Of a DNA stretch of 26,704 nucleotides, positions 8,276 through 16,812 are shown piece by piece. Position 1 is the stretch's first letter; each line of letters begins with the position of its first letter. A model generated the notes under the pieces. The model ran no database searches and was not told where the DNA came from. It saw only the letters and a list, made by a program, of their open reading frames with translations. This stretch comes from Chloroflexota bacterium. GTDB taxonomy: Bacteria > Chloroflexota > UBA6077. The translations under genes and the position numbers were made by a program. The stretch spans positions 1 through 26,704 of the forward strand of contig JAJZQR010000045.1 of the NCBI GenBank assembly GCA_021806765.1, in the 5' to 3' direction.

Positions 8276-9001
8276 ATGAGAGCAGATGAGACGCTGAACC
8301 AGGCGACGCCGGGGGCCAACCTCGGGCCGGCGCATCGCCGGCCATACTGGATCGTCGGGCTGGGGTTGCTAGGGCTGGTGGTGGTCCTGCTGGCCGGGGC
8401 CTTCCTGCTGGACAAGCAGTTGCGGCCGCGAGTGGGCATTGAAACCCCGCCAGCCGCTGCGACCACTGCCAGTCCGACCAGCGCGGCTCCGGCAATCGCA
8501 CCGCCCACGCTGCGACCCACCTCCGAACCCACGGCGCGACCTGTGGCCACAGCAACCGCTACAGCGTCAGCAGCGGCTCCGATCGTGACAGATGGCCCTG
8601 GCGGGCTGCGGGTGGCAACGTCCCCGCTGGAGCGTGAGATGGAGGCGGCATACCTGCACTACTGGGAAGTCCGGACGCAGGCGTATCTGGACCTCGACAC
8701 GTCGCACTTAGGCGAAGTCATGGCCGGTCCAGAACTGACTAGGGCGGAGGCGCAGATTCGCCAGCTTCGGGCACAGGGCAGAGCAGGGAAGCTTGATGTC
8801 GATCATCGCATTGCCTTCGTTAAGGTCACGCCGGACGAAGCAGAGATCTATGACGAGTACCTGAACCGCAGTGTCTTCCTGGACGCTACTACGAAGCAGG
8901 AACTTCCCACGAAAGAGCCGCCATCCGTCGAGAAGATCTCCTTCAAGATGAGGAAGATCGATGGCAAGTGGAAGGTGGTCGATGGAACGCGATATGAATA
9001 G
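8276..9001 (+). CDS. Single-pass membrane protein with Ala/Thr/Pro linker
   Basis: I do not recognise a named family. The 241-residue protein has a short cytoplasmic tail, one membrane helix (about 24-45), an Ala/Thr/Pro/Ser-rich linker (about 56-105) and a folded extracytoplasmic domain (about 112-241) beginning SPLEREMEAAYLHYWEV. That domain ends in KISFKMRKIDGKWKVVDG, an NTF2-like or IMS-like beta-sheet ending. The type II topology and linker suggest a surface-reaching domain, perhaps an accessory of the pilus. ATG 8276 is preceded by GAGAGGTGGGG. It lies 13 bases after the TadG-like gene and overlaps the next gene, so it is part of the operon. Confidence 0.7.
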   Translation: MRADETLNQATPGANLGPAHRRPYWIVGLGLLGLVVVLLAGAFLLDKQLRPRVGIETPPAAATTASPTSAAPAIAPPTLRPTSEPTARPVATATATASAAAPIVTDGPGGLRVATSPLEREMEAAYLHYWEVRTQAYLDLDTSHLGEVMAGPELTRAEAQIRQLRAQGRAGKLDVDHRIAFVKVTPDEAEIYDEYLNRSVFLDATTKQELPTKEPPSVEKISFKMRKIDGKWKVVDGTRYE

Positions 9002-10151
9002 TGCGAACGGGCTTGCGGCAGCTATCGTAGTCGGCTGCCTGGTAGCGTCGTTTCTGATGCCAACTCTTGCTCTCGCCGATGATTCCGATCCTGGACGTTT
9101 GAAGGTCGACCTCGACAAGACTCGGACGGTGGTTACAAGCAAGGTCGAGAGCCGGCAGGACGGCGTCTATATCGAGATTTCGGTGCACCAGATGGTGCCC
9201 GGCACCTATGGTACGGAGGACTCCGACAGAACCAGACCGCAACTGACCAGTGGTCAGTCCTCGACAACCAGCAGTTCGAGCACGACTCCCTCCTCCAAAA
9301 CGGAGACCGACTCCAGGCCCAACACGACGACCGCGACCAACCCGGGGCGCAGTTGGACCGACAGGACCGGCTACCACTGGGAGAGCCCGACCGGACAGGT
9401 GGTCACCGCCACGCCTCCCAACATCAGCACGGCGACTCGCCAGTCGTGGGTGGAGCAGTTCGATCAGCATCAGAACCAGAACCCATACCTGCTCTATGTG
9501 GATCAGCAGTTCAGCGGGATCATCTGGGTGCCGCAGTCCTCCAGCAGCAACAACGTCACCATCGTGCCGGCGCCGGCCAACGCGCCCCCGCCGGACACGG
9601 TGGTGTCGGGCAACGGTGGCAGCACCGACCCGCGCCAGGTCGCCCTGGACGCCCTCGGGCACGTGCCGCTGCCCAACATCCAGCTTCGCATGAACCCGGC
9701 GCTGGGCCTGGTAGCCATGCCGGGCTGGTTCTGGGTCGAGGGCTACGACGGCTCCTCCTTCGGCACCTCGCGAACCGTGAACATCCCACCCGAGGTGGGT
9801 TCCGAAGTTCCTACTTCGGTGGTGCCGGCCAACGACTCTCGCCGACAGGGGAGCTCCTTCACCGTCGACGTGCGGATCTGGCCGACCAGGTACGAGTGGA
9901 GCTTCGGCGATGGCGCGAGCGTGGTGAACCTGTCCCTGGGCAAGCCATATCCGGCGCAGTCGGACATCCAGCACACCTACGAGTACTCGTCGCTGCGCTT
10001 TCCGAGCGGGTTCCCGGTCTGGCTCACCGCCGACTTCGCGGCCGAGTTCCGCGTGAACGGCGGGGCACCCCAGGGGCTGCCCACGATCCGGCGGACCTAC
10101 GCGAGCGGCTACCGGGTCCAGGAGGTCCAGCCGGTCCTGACCAGCAGGTAG
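8982..10151 (+). CDS. Secreted protein with Ser/Thr linker and PKD-like domain
   Basis: Predicted exported protein of 389 residues. The signal peptide ends PTLALA with cleavage near residue 32. It is followed by a short beta region, a Ser/Thr-rich linker (about 85-130) and a C-terminal region with a PKD-like motif, YEWSFGDG followed about 25 residues later by HTYEYSS, the conserved 'W.FGDG...HtY' signature. PKD domains act in extracellular binding and often occur in surface and adhesion proteins. ATG 8982 is favoured by AAGGTGG just upstream; ATG 8961 and 8994 are alternatives. It overlaps the preceding gene by 20 bases and appears to be the last pilus-operon accessory before the giant LysM/BTAD gene. 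Confidence 0.75.
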   Translation: MERDMNSANGLAAAIVVGCLVASFLMPTLALADDSDPGRLKVDLDKTRTVVTSKVESRQDGVYIEISVHQMVPGTYGTEDSDRTRPQLTSGQSSTTSSSSTTPSSKTETDSRPNTTTATNPGRSWTDRTGYHWESPTGQVVTATPPNISTATRQSWVEQFDQHQNQNPYLLYVDQQFSGIIWVPQSSSSNNVTIVPAPANAPPPDTVVSGNGGSTDPRQVALDALGHVPLPNIQLRMNPALGLVAMPGWFWVEGYDGSSFGTSRTVNIPPEVGSEVPTSVVPANDSRRQGSSFTVDVRIWPTRYEWSFGDGASVVNLSLGKPYPAQSDIQHTYEYSSLRFPSGFPVWLTADFAAEFRVNGGAPQGLPTIRRTYASGYRVQEVQPVLTSR

Positions 10152-10173
10152 GGCGATGGAGAGGAGGCGAAGA

Positions 10174-13100
10174 ATGGAGAGGATGAGACCACCTGAAGAG
10201 GTGCCGGGGCGACAGGGTTATCTCGGTCTGCTCGGTCTGATCCTCGGGCTGGCCCTCGGCGCTCTGGCCCTGTACACGGTCGCGGGACCTCCCCACCTCC
10301 CTCGGGAGTTGCCGGGTTGGGACACCGCGGCTTCCACCCTGCGTGGTTCCTACTTGCCTCTCGAAGCCGTGGCTTACGTCCTGACGACGGCCGCCTGGGC
10401 GGTCTGGCTCTGGATCGTCGCGTCGCTCGCACTCCGACTGGTCGTGCTGGGCGCCGAGGCGGCGACCAGCGGCGCTCCCTGGGTCGCGGGCCTACGCGCG
10501 ATCTCGGACCGGGTGACGCCGGCGATAGTGCGGCGGTTGGTCGACGGCGCCCTCGTCGCGATCATCGTGGTCAACCTGGTCGGCAGATCCACACCGACCG
10601 CCGCGGCGGCGGTCCTCACCTCGGTGGCCACTGCGACCGTCGTGGCTAGCCACGGAAGCGCACCACCGCAGCCGGCTTCCGATGATGGCCGGCAAGACCA
10701 GTCACAGCAAGTGGTGGAGTACACCGTCCAAGCCGGTGACACACTCTGGGGAATTGCCGAGCGGTTCTACGGCACCGGCCATGAGTATCCAAGGCTCGTC
10801 GCGGACAACGTGGGACGCCTGATGCCGGACGGCCGGCGCTTTACCCAGGCCGGGGTGATCCAGCCGGGATGGGTCCTGCTGATCCACCCCGCGAACCGGG
10901 TGGTGGAGGAGTCAAGCGGCGAGAGCTTCTACACCGTGCAGCAAGGGGATACCCTCCGAGGCATCGCCGCGCGTGTCCTCGACGATGAGAGCCGCTGGCC
11001 GGCGATCTTTGAGATGAACGCAGGCACGGCCCATCTGGAAGATGGCCGCACTCTCAAGGACCCGGGGCTGATCTGGCCGGGACTTCGACTGCGATTACCG
11101 TCCTCGGCACCCACTAGCGACGGGGAGGCGCCTGTGACAGAACCCGCTGCCCCACCAGTGGAGGAGGTCCCCGTCACCCCGGAGGCCATCACGGTTAACG
11201 AGACACAATCCCCGGCAATTCCCATCAGTCCGGAAGGGGAAGTGGCCGTCGAGGAACCTTCCGCTGCTCTCATGCCCGCGATCGTAGTCGAGTCGGAACC
11301 AGCGCCTGTGGAAAGCGCCGTCTCGCCGCTGGCTTATGGCGCCGCCGGCCTGGCCACCCTCGTGGCTGCTGGAGGCGCGATCGTGCTGTCGCGCCGACGT
11401 GTGCGGCGCAGCCTGAGCGAGCCGCCCGTCCGGGCTGTGTCGGAGGCGTGCTCGCCGCCGAGCAACGACTTCGCCGAAGCGGAGTTCGGGCGGGTGCTCA
11501 CCCATCGCCTGCACGGCAATGAGGTGGAGCCAACCGTGCTGATAGCCGAGCAGGTCCTCCGCTTCCTGGCGGAGCATGGTGTGCTCGAGGCTTCGGTGGT
11601 GACGGCCCGGCAGGATCGGAACGCTGCCACGCTGGCGTTGAGCGTAGGGCTTCTCGATCAGATGCGCGTCCTGGAGCTAGTGGGCGAGCTCGGGGCACGG
11701 CTGGGAGGGACCGGACAGGCGTCCTCCACACCCGACCACGACGTGGCCATCCAGCTCTCCGGACTGAAGCTGGCAGGCCTCATCGCATCACCATCCCACA
11801 GAGTGGCAGGTCGTCTTCCCTTGCTGCCGATGGGTGCCCTGCCCAGGGGCCAGACGTTGTACGCCAACTGGCGAGAGCTCGGTCACATCCTGGTGGCCGG
11901 GCTACCCGGAGGCGGGACCGAGGTTGTGCTGACAAGTCTCCTCAGTGCCCTCGCCTCCCGTTGCCGCCCGGAGGAACTGCGCCTGTGGACCGTTGCCGAC
12001 CGTCGCCTCCTGCCTCGGCAGCTCCTTCACTTGCCCCATCAATGCGGCGTCCTCGTCGACCCTGCCGACGAGGCAGGAGTTGGCCATGTACTCCAGCAGG
12101 TTCGGGCTGAGTTGATCCGCCGAATGCGGCAGTCCCAGAGTGAGGGCTCGCCGGAGCGAGCTCCCCAGCCGGTGGATCCGGACCTCGTGCTTGCCATCGG
12201 TGAGCTGGGCAACCTGAACGACGATGGAACCACGCTGGAACTGATCGGCGTCCATGGTCCAGCTCATGGGGTGCGACTGGTAGCCACAACCACGAGCCCG
12301 GCTGAGCTCGCGGTGGACCTGCTGGCCCACTTCGGGACCCGCCTGGTCCTGCAGACCCTGGACGACGACGAGAGCATTCGGTTGCTTGGACAGCCCGAGG
12401 CGGCCGACCTGGGCACCGGCGACCTCCTCCTCCGCATTGACGGGCGGCTGGCGGTGCGAGCTCGCGGGCTCCGCGTCTCGCCCGATCGGCTCGACGAGTT
12501 GGTGCGGCTGATGCGCGAAGCTTATGGCTGCACAGCCCCGATGCTTGCGCCGACCGTGGCCGCACCACACGAGGCCGAAGGTGACACTCATCCGACAGCG
12601 GCTGGGCAACCGCCAATAGCCTCAGAAGAGCTAGTGAGCCCCTCCTCCGAAGTGGCCGCCGAGGCCGAAGAGCCCAGGGTACACGAGGAGTCAGAAGATG
12701 CGGGCGAGCTGGCGCAAACCGTCGCGGGAGCGGCTGAGGGCAAGACCGCTCTCGAGAGCTTGGTGTCTGTCGGCGACATAGCTGTGGGCGAGGATCGATC
12801 GAACGGGCACCAGGGGGAGACCGTGGCCGGGGATACCGCAGTCGTGGCGGAGGGATTTCCCGACGCGGAGGACGTCACCCCTGAGGTCAGTTCGCTGGTC
12901 CAGATCAGGTGCTTCGGCGAGTTCGTGGTGAGGAGCGGAGAGCGCGAGATCACGCCGTCCTCGGAGGAGGGCGCCTCCTTCAAAGCCTGGGAGGTGCTGG
13001 CCTTTCTGGCTGCCCACCCGGACGGGGCCGTCTCCAAGGAGAGACTGCTCGCCGCCGTCTGGCCCGACGTGGACGCCGAGCGGGCCGGCAACCGCATGCG

Positions 13101-13770
13101 TGTGGCCATGGTCCGGCTGCGCGCCCTACTGGCTCGCCAGGTTCCCGGCATCCCCTCGGAGGCGGTGCGCGCCGACCGGGATGGCACCTGCCGACTCGAC
13201 ACGAAGATGATCTCCTCGGACGTCCACCAGTTCGTGGCGCTCTGCCGGACCGCGCCGAAGCTTCCCCTCGAAGAGGCGAAATCGGCCTTGCAGCAGGCAC
13301 GCGCCCTCTACGGTGGAGACCTCCTGCCGGGTCGTGGAACCCGCCTCTATGAGTGGGTGGACGAGCGGGACGACACCGGCGTTTCCCTCCGAGAGAGCTA
13401 TCGAGAGGAGTACTACCGGGCCACCCAGCGGCTGGCAAGGCTGTTCTGCCGGGAGAGACGTGCCGACCTAGCCGTGCCCCTCTACAAGGGCCTGCTCAAG
13501 GCAGAGCCCACCCTCGAAGACATAGTCCGAGAGCTCTACCGCTGTTACCAGCAGCTCGGGGACCTCAGCTCTCTGATCCGTGAGGACCGCCACCTCCGGC
13601 AGTCGCTCCGAGAGGCGTTCTACGATCCCGACGACCCTGAGGACAATCCGGACGACTACCAGCCCGAACCAGAGACAGTGGACCTATTCAGCAGGATCCG
13701 CAAGGAGTTGGAGACGAAGGCCTTCGCCCACGTAGCCTCGAGAGACCACAAAGCCGGGAGCAGCGCCTAG
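10174..13770 (+). CDS. Giant membrane protein: LysM x2, degenerate FtsK-like, wHTH-BTAD
   Basis: A 1198-residue protein with an unusual domain order. There are membrane segments near 15-36, 65-92 and 122-137, then two LysM domains (about 181-239 with YTVQAGDTLWGIAERFYG, and 251-309 with YTVQQGDTLRGIAARVL), which bind peptidoglycan. A Pro-rich linker and a fourth membrane segment (386-405) follow. Residues about 546-757 look like an FtsK/SpoIIIE fold (ELGHILVAGLPGGGTEVVL, then VRAELIRRM, then GTRLVLQTLDDDESIRLLGQ), but the P-loop reads GLPGGGTE with no lysine and the Walker B aspartate is lost. A charged linker leads to an OmpR-like winged helix (about 908-1010) and a BTAD helical repeat domain (1012-1145). 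It may sense the wall or pilus and regulate or scaffold in the cytoplasm. ATG 10174 has GAGGAGG 6 bases upstream. LysM-BTAD proteins occur near Tad genes; the internal pseudo-FtsK is my inference. Confidence 0.82.
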   Translation: MERMRPPEEVPGRQGYLGLLGLILGLALGALALYTVAGPPHLPRELPGWDTAASTLRGSYLPLEAVAYVLTTAAWAVWLWIVASLALRLVVLGAEAATSGAPWVAGLRAISDRVTPAIVRRLVDGALVAIIVVNLVGRSTPTAAAAVLTSVATATVVASHGSAPPQPASDDGRQDQSQQVVEYTVQAGDTLWGIAERFYGTGHEYPRLVADNVGRLMPDGRRFTQAGVIQPGWVLLIHPANRVVEESSGESFYTVQQGDTLRGIAARVLDDESRWPAIFEMNAGTAHLEDGRTLKDPGLIWPGLRLRLPSSAPTSDGEAPVTEPAAPPVEEVPVTPEAITVNETQSPAIPISPEGEVAVEEPSAALMPAIVVESEPAPVESAVSPLAYGAAGLATLVAAGGAIVLSRRRVRRSLSEPPVRAVSEACSPPSNDFAEAEFGRVLTHRLHGNEVEPTVLIAEQVLRFLAEHGVLEASVVTARQDRNAATLALSVGLLDQMRVLELVGELGARLGGTGQASSTPDHDVAIQLSGLKLAGLIASPSHRVAGRLPLLPMGALPRGQTLYANWRELGHILVAGLPGGGTEVVLTSLLSALASRCRPEELRLWTVADRRLLPRQLLHLPHQCGVLVDPADEAGVGHVLQQVRAELIRRMRQSQSEGSPERAPQPVDPDLVLAIGELGNLNDDGTTLELIGVHGPAHGVRLVATTTSPAELAVDLLAHFGTRLVLQTLDDDESIRLLGQPEAADLGTGDLLLRIDGRLAVRARGLRVSPDRLDELVRLMREAYGCTAPMLAPTVAAPHEAEGDTHPTAAGQPPIASEELVSPSSEVAAEAEEPRVHEESEDAGELAQTVAGAAEGKTALESLVSVGDIAVGEDRSNGHQGETVAGDTAVVAEGFPDAEDVTPEVSSLVQIRCFGEFVVRSGEREITPSSEEGASFKAWEVLAFLAAHPDGAVSKERLLAAVWPDVDAERAGNRMRVAMVRLRALLARQVPGIPSEAVRADRDGTCRLDTKMISSDVHQFVALCRTAPKLPLEEAKSALQQARALYGGDLLPGRGTRLYEWVDERDDTGVSLRESYREEYYRATQRLARLFCRERRADLAVPLYKGLLKAEPTLEDIVRELYRCYQQLGDLSSLIREDRHLRQSLREAFYDPDDPEDNPDDYQPEPETVDLFSRIRKELETKAFAHVASRDHKAGSSA

Positions 13771-13880
13771 TCACGTCTTGCGGCCCCACAGCAGGGGGTA
13801 CCCAAGGGGCCCACTGAAGTGGTAGGCCTTCGAGCATCATAAAGACAGGCTAGTCTATCGTTGGGCCTCATCCTCATTCC
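13771..13880. other. Convergent intergenic gap
   Basis: The plus-strand pilus cluster and the minus-strand ubiquitin-like cluster end facing each other across 110 bases. GGCCCC (13782-13787) and GGGGCC (13806-13811) are complementary across an 18-base loop that includes GGGTACCC, but there is no T-run on either strand, so an intrinsic terminator is only possible. Confidence 0.35.
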
Positions 13881-15479
13881 CTACTTTGCAGCTGGGTATT
13901 TGTCTCGGTAGAGACGCCGGCGCAACGGGCTGTGACAGAGACAGTACCCGGTCACATCGGGCTCGCCCGGGTAGATGAACTCATTTGGTGTAGCCAGCAG
14001 TTCCTGCTCGTATACCCGGCTGAGGCGATACGAGGCCAGAGCGGGCTCAGCCTCCTTGATTGCCTCGGCGAGCAACAGAAAGCCAGCGAGCGCCGACACG
14101 AAGGCGGTGGTTACCAAAGCCCGACCGCTTTCAGTCGAGACCGGCGCCTGGCTGTACCAGATCTGATCCTGGAGCAACTCAGGCAGGCGCCGGCCTACGT
14201 AGGGCTTAAGCGTCCCGGGCGGCAGGTTATTGCGCCGCTCGACGCCGCGAACGTTGCCATCGCTGAGCAGTCGCTTGCCGTCGGGAACCATCAACTCCGC
14301 CACGTACCGCTGCTCGAAGCCCGTTCGGTCCATCGCAATGTGAAGGGGGGAGCGTTCCAGAACCTCCGGGATATACAGGCAGTATAGGCAGGGCCCTTCC
14401 CCCAAGACGTCATGACGTGACACTTCGACCTTCGTCGGCCCTGTTGAGGCGTTCAGTATGCGCTCCGGCAAGGCGTCCTGAATGTCCCTTCGGCTCTCTA
14501 TCGAGTCAACTGCCGAGATGGCCAACGGGAGCCGGTAATCGGGCGACAGAGTGTTGACATACTGCCTGATAGTTCCCGAGAACGGCGTGATATCCAGTTT
14601 CGGCAGCCACGACTTTATCAAGTCCCGCGCCCAGGGGGCCTTCTCGGGCTCGAGGGCGGCAGTGCCGTCGAGAACCAGGATCGCGCGGTCCAGATTGTGG
14701 CGCTTGAGCCTGTCGGGGTCGGCTATCGTCAGCTTCCCCGAGACGATCGGCAGATGCGCGAGCCCCCAGAGGAAGGCGGAGCCGATGGACCCTGCGCCCA
14801 CTAGGACCGACTCAGGCAGATGGCCACCCATTAGCGGCGGGCCGACCTCCAAGTCTCCGACCTCCAGGTCTCCGACCCTGTAGGTCAAACTGGAAAAGGC
14901 GACCTCCTCGGCGGGCACGACGCCGGAAAGAACGTCACCCAGGACCAGCTTAAACAGTTCAGCCACGCCGAGAGCGGCAGCCACCAACGGCCCGACCGGG
15001 TTCTCGTCTCGGGGGAATAGAGGCGGCAGGGGATGGCGAGCAACCCGCGAAAGCCAGCCGGCGCCTGCGCAGTGGACCCTTCCAGGGTCTGCAACGGCGT
15101 CGGGGTCCGAAACGTGGAGGACTATTGCCCCTGCAGGAGGGTCATCCCGTAGCTCGGCTCTCACATCAGGGTGGACCCGGCCTGCGAACGCGGCCAGGGC
15201 AACGGCGAACGGCCCTTGGATGAAGGGGAGCCGGCTGTGTGTGTACGCATCCTCGGGAGCGACGATGATTAGCGGCCGGAAGAGGCGGCCAAGCAGGTTC
15301 ACCGCGGTGAGCGCGGTGGTTTGCGTCGCCAGGCTCCCGGCCGTCTGCTTGCCAACCACGACAGCGATGGGGGTCTCGTCGAGGCGGCGTATGAGTTCCT
15401 CGCGGCTCAGTCCCGTGTCGGCCAACCGAAGCGCCTGCACGAAGCGTAGCCGCCCGTCCTCATCCTCTATATCACTCAT
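13881..15479 (-). CDS. E1-like ubiquitin/ThiF-family adenylating enzyme
   Basis: Predicted E1 of a bacterial ubiquitin-like conjugation pathway: it would adenylate the C-terminus of the Ubl encoded upstream and pass it to the E2-like protein. The 532-residue product has an N-terminal region (1-215) containing a Rossmann-like stretch without a working nucleotide site (AVVVGKQTAGSLATQ). The ThiF/MoeB domain starts at SVLVGAGSIGS (GxGxxG 228-233), with TIADPDRLKRHNLDRA (acidic ribose contact and Arg), a Lys at about 280 and AVDSIESRRDI. The Zn pairs are CLYC (364-367) and CLC (513-515). The only other cysteine is C137, so I see no separate transthiolation cysteine. A GDLEV repeat occurs at 203-212. 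ATG 15479 overlaps the JAB stop by 4 bases. It resembles BilD-type E1s; a MoeB-like sulfur-transfer role is the alternative. Confidence 0.85.
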   Translation of the reverse strand: MSDIEDEDGRLRFVQALRLADTGLSREELIRRLDETPIAVVVGKQTAGSLATQTTALTAVNLLGRLFRPLIIVAPEDAYTHSRLPFIQGPFAVALAAFAGRVHPDVRAELRDDPPAGAIVLHVSDPDAVADPGRVHCAGAGWLSRVARHPLPPLFPRDENPVGPLVAAALGVAELFKLVLGDVLSGVVPAEEVAFSSLTYRVGDLEVGDLEVGPPLMGGHLPESVLVGAGSIGSAFLWGLAHLPIVSGKLTIADPDRLKRHNLDRAILVLDGTAALEPEKAPWARDLIKSWLPKLDITPFSGTIRQYVNTLSPDYRLPLAISAVDSIESRRDIQDALPERILNASTGPTKVEVSRHDVLGEGPCLYCLYIPEVLERSPLHIAMDRTGFEQRYVAELMVPDGKRLLSDGNVRGVERRNNLPPGTLKPYVGRRLPELLQDQIWYSQAPVSTESGRALVTTAFVSALAGFLLLAEAIKEAEPALASYRLSRVYEQELLATPNEFIYPGEPDVTGYCLCHSPLRRRLYRDKYPAAK

Positions 15480-15988
15480 GCGCAGTCCCCCTCGACGATG
15501 ATCGTCTGCTTGGTTTCAGCCACGCTCAACTCCCTCCAGCTACCCTGACGAAGCACATTGACCGAGCATTCCTCGAGGCCACCGAGCGGCGCCTGGGCAA
15601 AGCCGGGAACCGTGATCGAGATGGCGCCCTCGTGACAGAGATAGGGATTCTCGGCATCGGCGTCGGAGTGATACGCTGGACCGGCGTGGGTGTGCAGCTT
15701 CGCCAAGACGAACCGGCCGGGCGGCAGCCGCAGGGCAAGCTCGGTCCACTCCTCGACGGGAATCTCCACGGCCAGGCCGTATTCGGTGCGGTAGACGATC
15801 TGCTGTGGGAAGTAGACCTCCTCCACCCTCGCCTCGACCTCCGACAGTACAGGACCCAGCCACAGGACGGTTGCCTCGAAGCCTCTCTCCCCCGAGCGCG
15901 CCAGCAGCACTCGGGTGTAGTCGACCAAGGACCTCTTGACCGTCAGGCAGCGTAACGTCCGTGGTATTATCAGGAACGGCTCTCCCAT
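15476..15988 (-). CDS. JAB/JAMM metallopeptidase (deubiquitinase-like)
   Basis: Predicted zinc isopeptidase of the JAB1/MPN/Mov34 family that would process or remove the Ubl. The 170-residue product carries the JAMM ligands: Glu in ERGFEATVLWLG (E38), LHTH (H99, H101) and SDAD (S108, D111). Spacing between HxH and Ser is one residue shorter than in eukaryotic AMSH or Rpn11, and the usual Pro after HxH is Ala. There is no fused domain. I chose ATG 15988 because it shares its A with the stop of the E2-like gene (TGATG) and the family starts there; a 65-residue upstream extension is a shadow of the E2-like gene. The stop overlaps the E1 start as ATGA. It corresponds in position and fold to BilC. 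Confidence 0.87.
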   Translation of the reverse strand: MGEPFLIIPRTLRCLTVKRSLVDYTRVLLARSGERGFEATVLWLGPVLSEVEARVEEVYFPQQIVYRTEYGLAVEIPVEEWTELALRLPPGRFVLAKLHTHAGPAYHSDADAENPYLCHEGAISITVPGFAQAPLGGLEECSVNVLRQGSWRELSVAETKQTIIVEGDCA

Positions 15989-16470
15989 CAGAACACGTCC
16001 TTGCTCTGGAGATCGCGCGCCAGGCCCAACACGAGATCCCTGAGACGCAGGCGGCCCCGATACCTGTCCCAGGGCTCGTCGAGATGCTGGATGTGGGAGT
16101 GAAACTCGCGGGTACCCGGCCGGCACAGGAAGGGGTTGCCGGTCTCGTAGTGGCGATCCACCATTCCCGGTCCCTTGGGCCATTTCTCGAAGGGCAGCAT
16201 TCCGACAGCATCCCAGCCTGTCACAAAGGCAAAGGACGGGGCATCGGTGTCGTAGTTGTCGCAGTCGAGAGCGGCCACTATCAACGACGTGCGTCGCTGG
16301 CCGAGGAGCGGTATCCCGGTGCCTGCATGACGCTGGTAGATCACCCGCCCAATCTCGACGACAAGGAGCCTCCCGCGGCGTTCAACCCGCAGAATGCTCC
16401 CCGTTCCGGCTACTTCCAGAAGCGCCGCCTCTTCTTCCGCGACCAGGGCTTCGACGTAGAACTTGTGCAC
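15988..16470 (-). CDS. E2-like (prokaryotic UBC-fold) conjugating enzyme
   Basis: Predicted E2-like protein of a bacterial Ubl pathway, receiving the Ubl on a cysteine and passing it to a target. In the 160-residue product the diagnostic stretch is NPFLCRPGTREFHSH (112-126): candidate catalytic C116, with H124 and H126 after it and a conserved Trp at 134 (DEPWDRYRG), followed by a C-terminal helix. This FLC...HsH...W pattern is typical of the bacterial E2-like families found beside JAB and E1 genes. The N-terminal half is a beta sheet with no other cysteine-histidine cluster. The start is GTG 16470, 6 bases after the Ubl stop. Gene order matches BilB in Bil operons. Confidence 0.78.
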   Translation of the reverse strand: MHKFYVEALVAEEEAALLEVAGTGSILRVERRGRLLVVEIGRVIYQRHAGTGIPLLGQRRTSLIVAALDCDNYDTDAPSFAFVTGWDAVGMLPFEKWPKGPGMVDRHYETGNPFLCRPGTREFHSHIQHLDEPWDRYRGRLRLRDLVLGLARDLQSKDVF

Positions 16471-16476
16471 AGCTAC

Positions 16477-16743
16477 CTATCCATCCACGGTCCGACCGAC
16501 GGTGCGGACCAGAAGTTGGTCACCGCTCAGCACGCCCGCACCCTCCAGCGACTCATCCAGCGCCAGGCTGCACTGCTCGCTTCCCCGCACGAGCAACACC
16601 TCATAGGTGCGACTCGAGTCCAGGTGGAACTGGTCAATGGCTTTGTCCAGCACCAGGCGAACCTTCTGATGGAGGTTAAACTCGGCCGGCCACGTGCCGC
16701 CGGACTGGGACTTGATCGTGAGACTAAGCTCATTCTTGTTCAC
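16477..16743 (-). CDS. Ubiquitin-like beta-grasp protein, single domain
   Basis: Predicted ubiquitin-like modifier of 88 residues. The pattern is beta-grasp: strands NELSLTIKSQSG and TWPAEFNLHQ, then helix VRLVLDKAIDQFHL, then strands YEVLLVRG and DQLLVRTVG, with the 'L..D.SL...GV..GDqL' ending usual in YukD/Ubl proteins. It ends VDG, with a single terminal glycine and no extension. BilA of characterised Bil systems has two fused Ubl domains, whereas this has one. I chose GTG 16743 because AGAGAGG lies 9 bases upstream and the fold begins there; ATG 16863 would add 40 residues of non-protein-like sequence. It is the first gene of the four-gene set. Confidence 0.8.
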   Translation of the reverse strand: MNKNELSLTIKSQSGGTWPAEFNLHQKVRLVLDKAIDQFHLDSSRTYEVLLVRGSEQCSLALDESLEGAGVLSGDQLLVRTVGRTVDG

Positions 16744-16812
16744 GGCTGGAAACCTCTCTCTGCTTTGTGACCACCCGCCTAGTGATCCTTCTGATCGCCC
16801 CGCGCGTAGTGG

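Noticed and set aside
15989..16183. 65-residue extension of the JAB protein
   Set aside because: Antisense-free shadow within the E2-like gene; family homology and TGATG coupling place the start at 15988.
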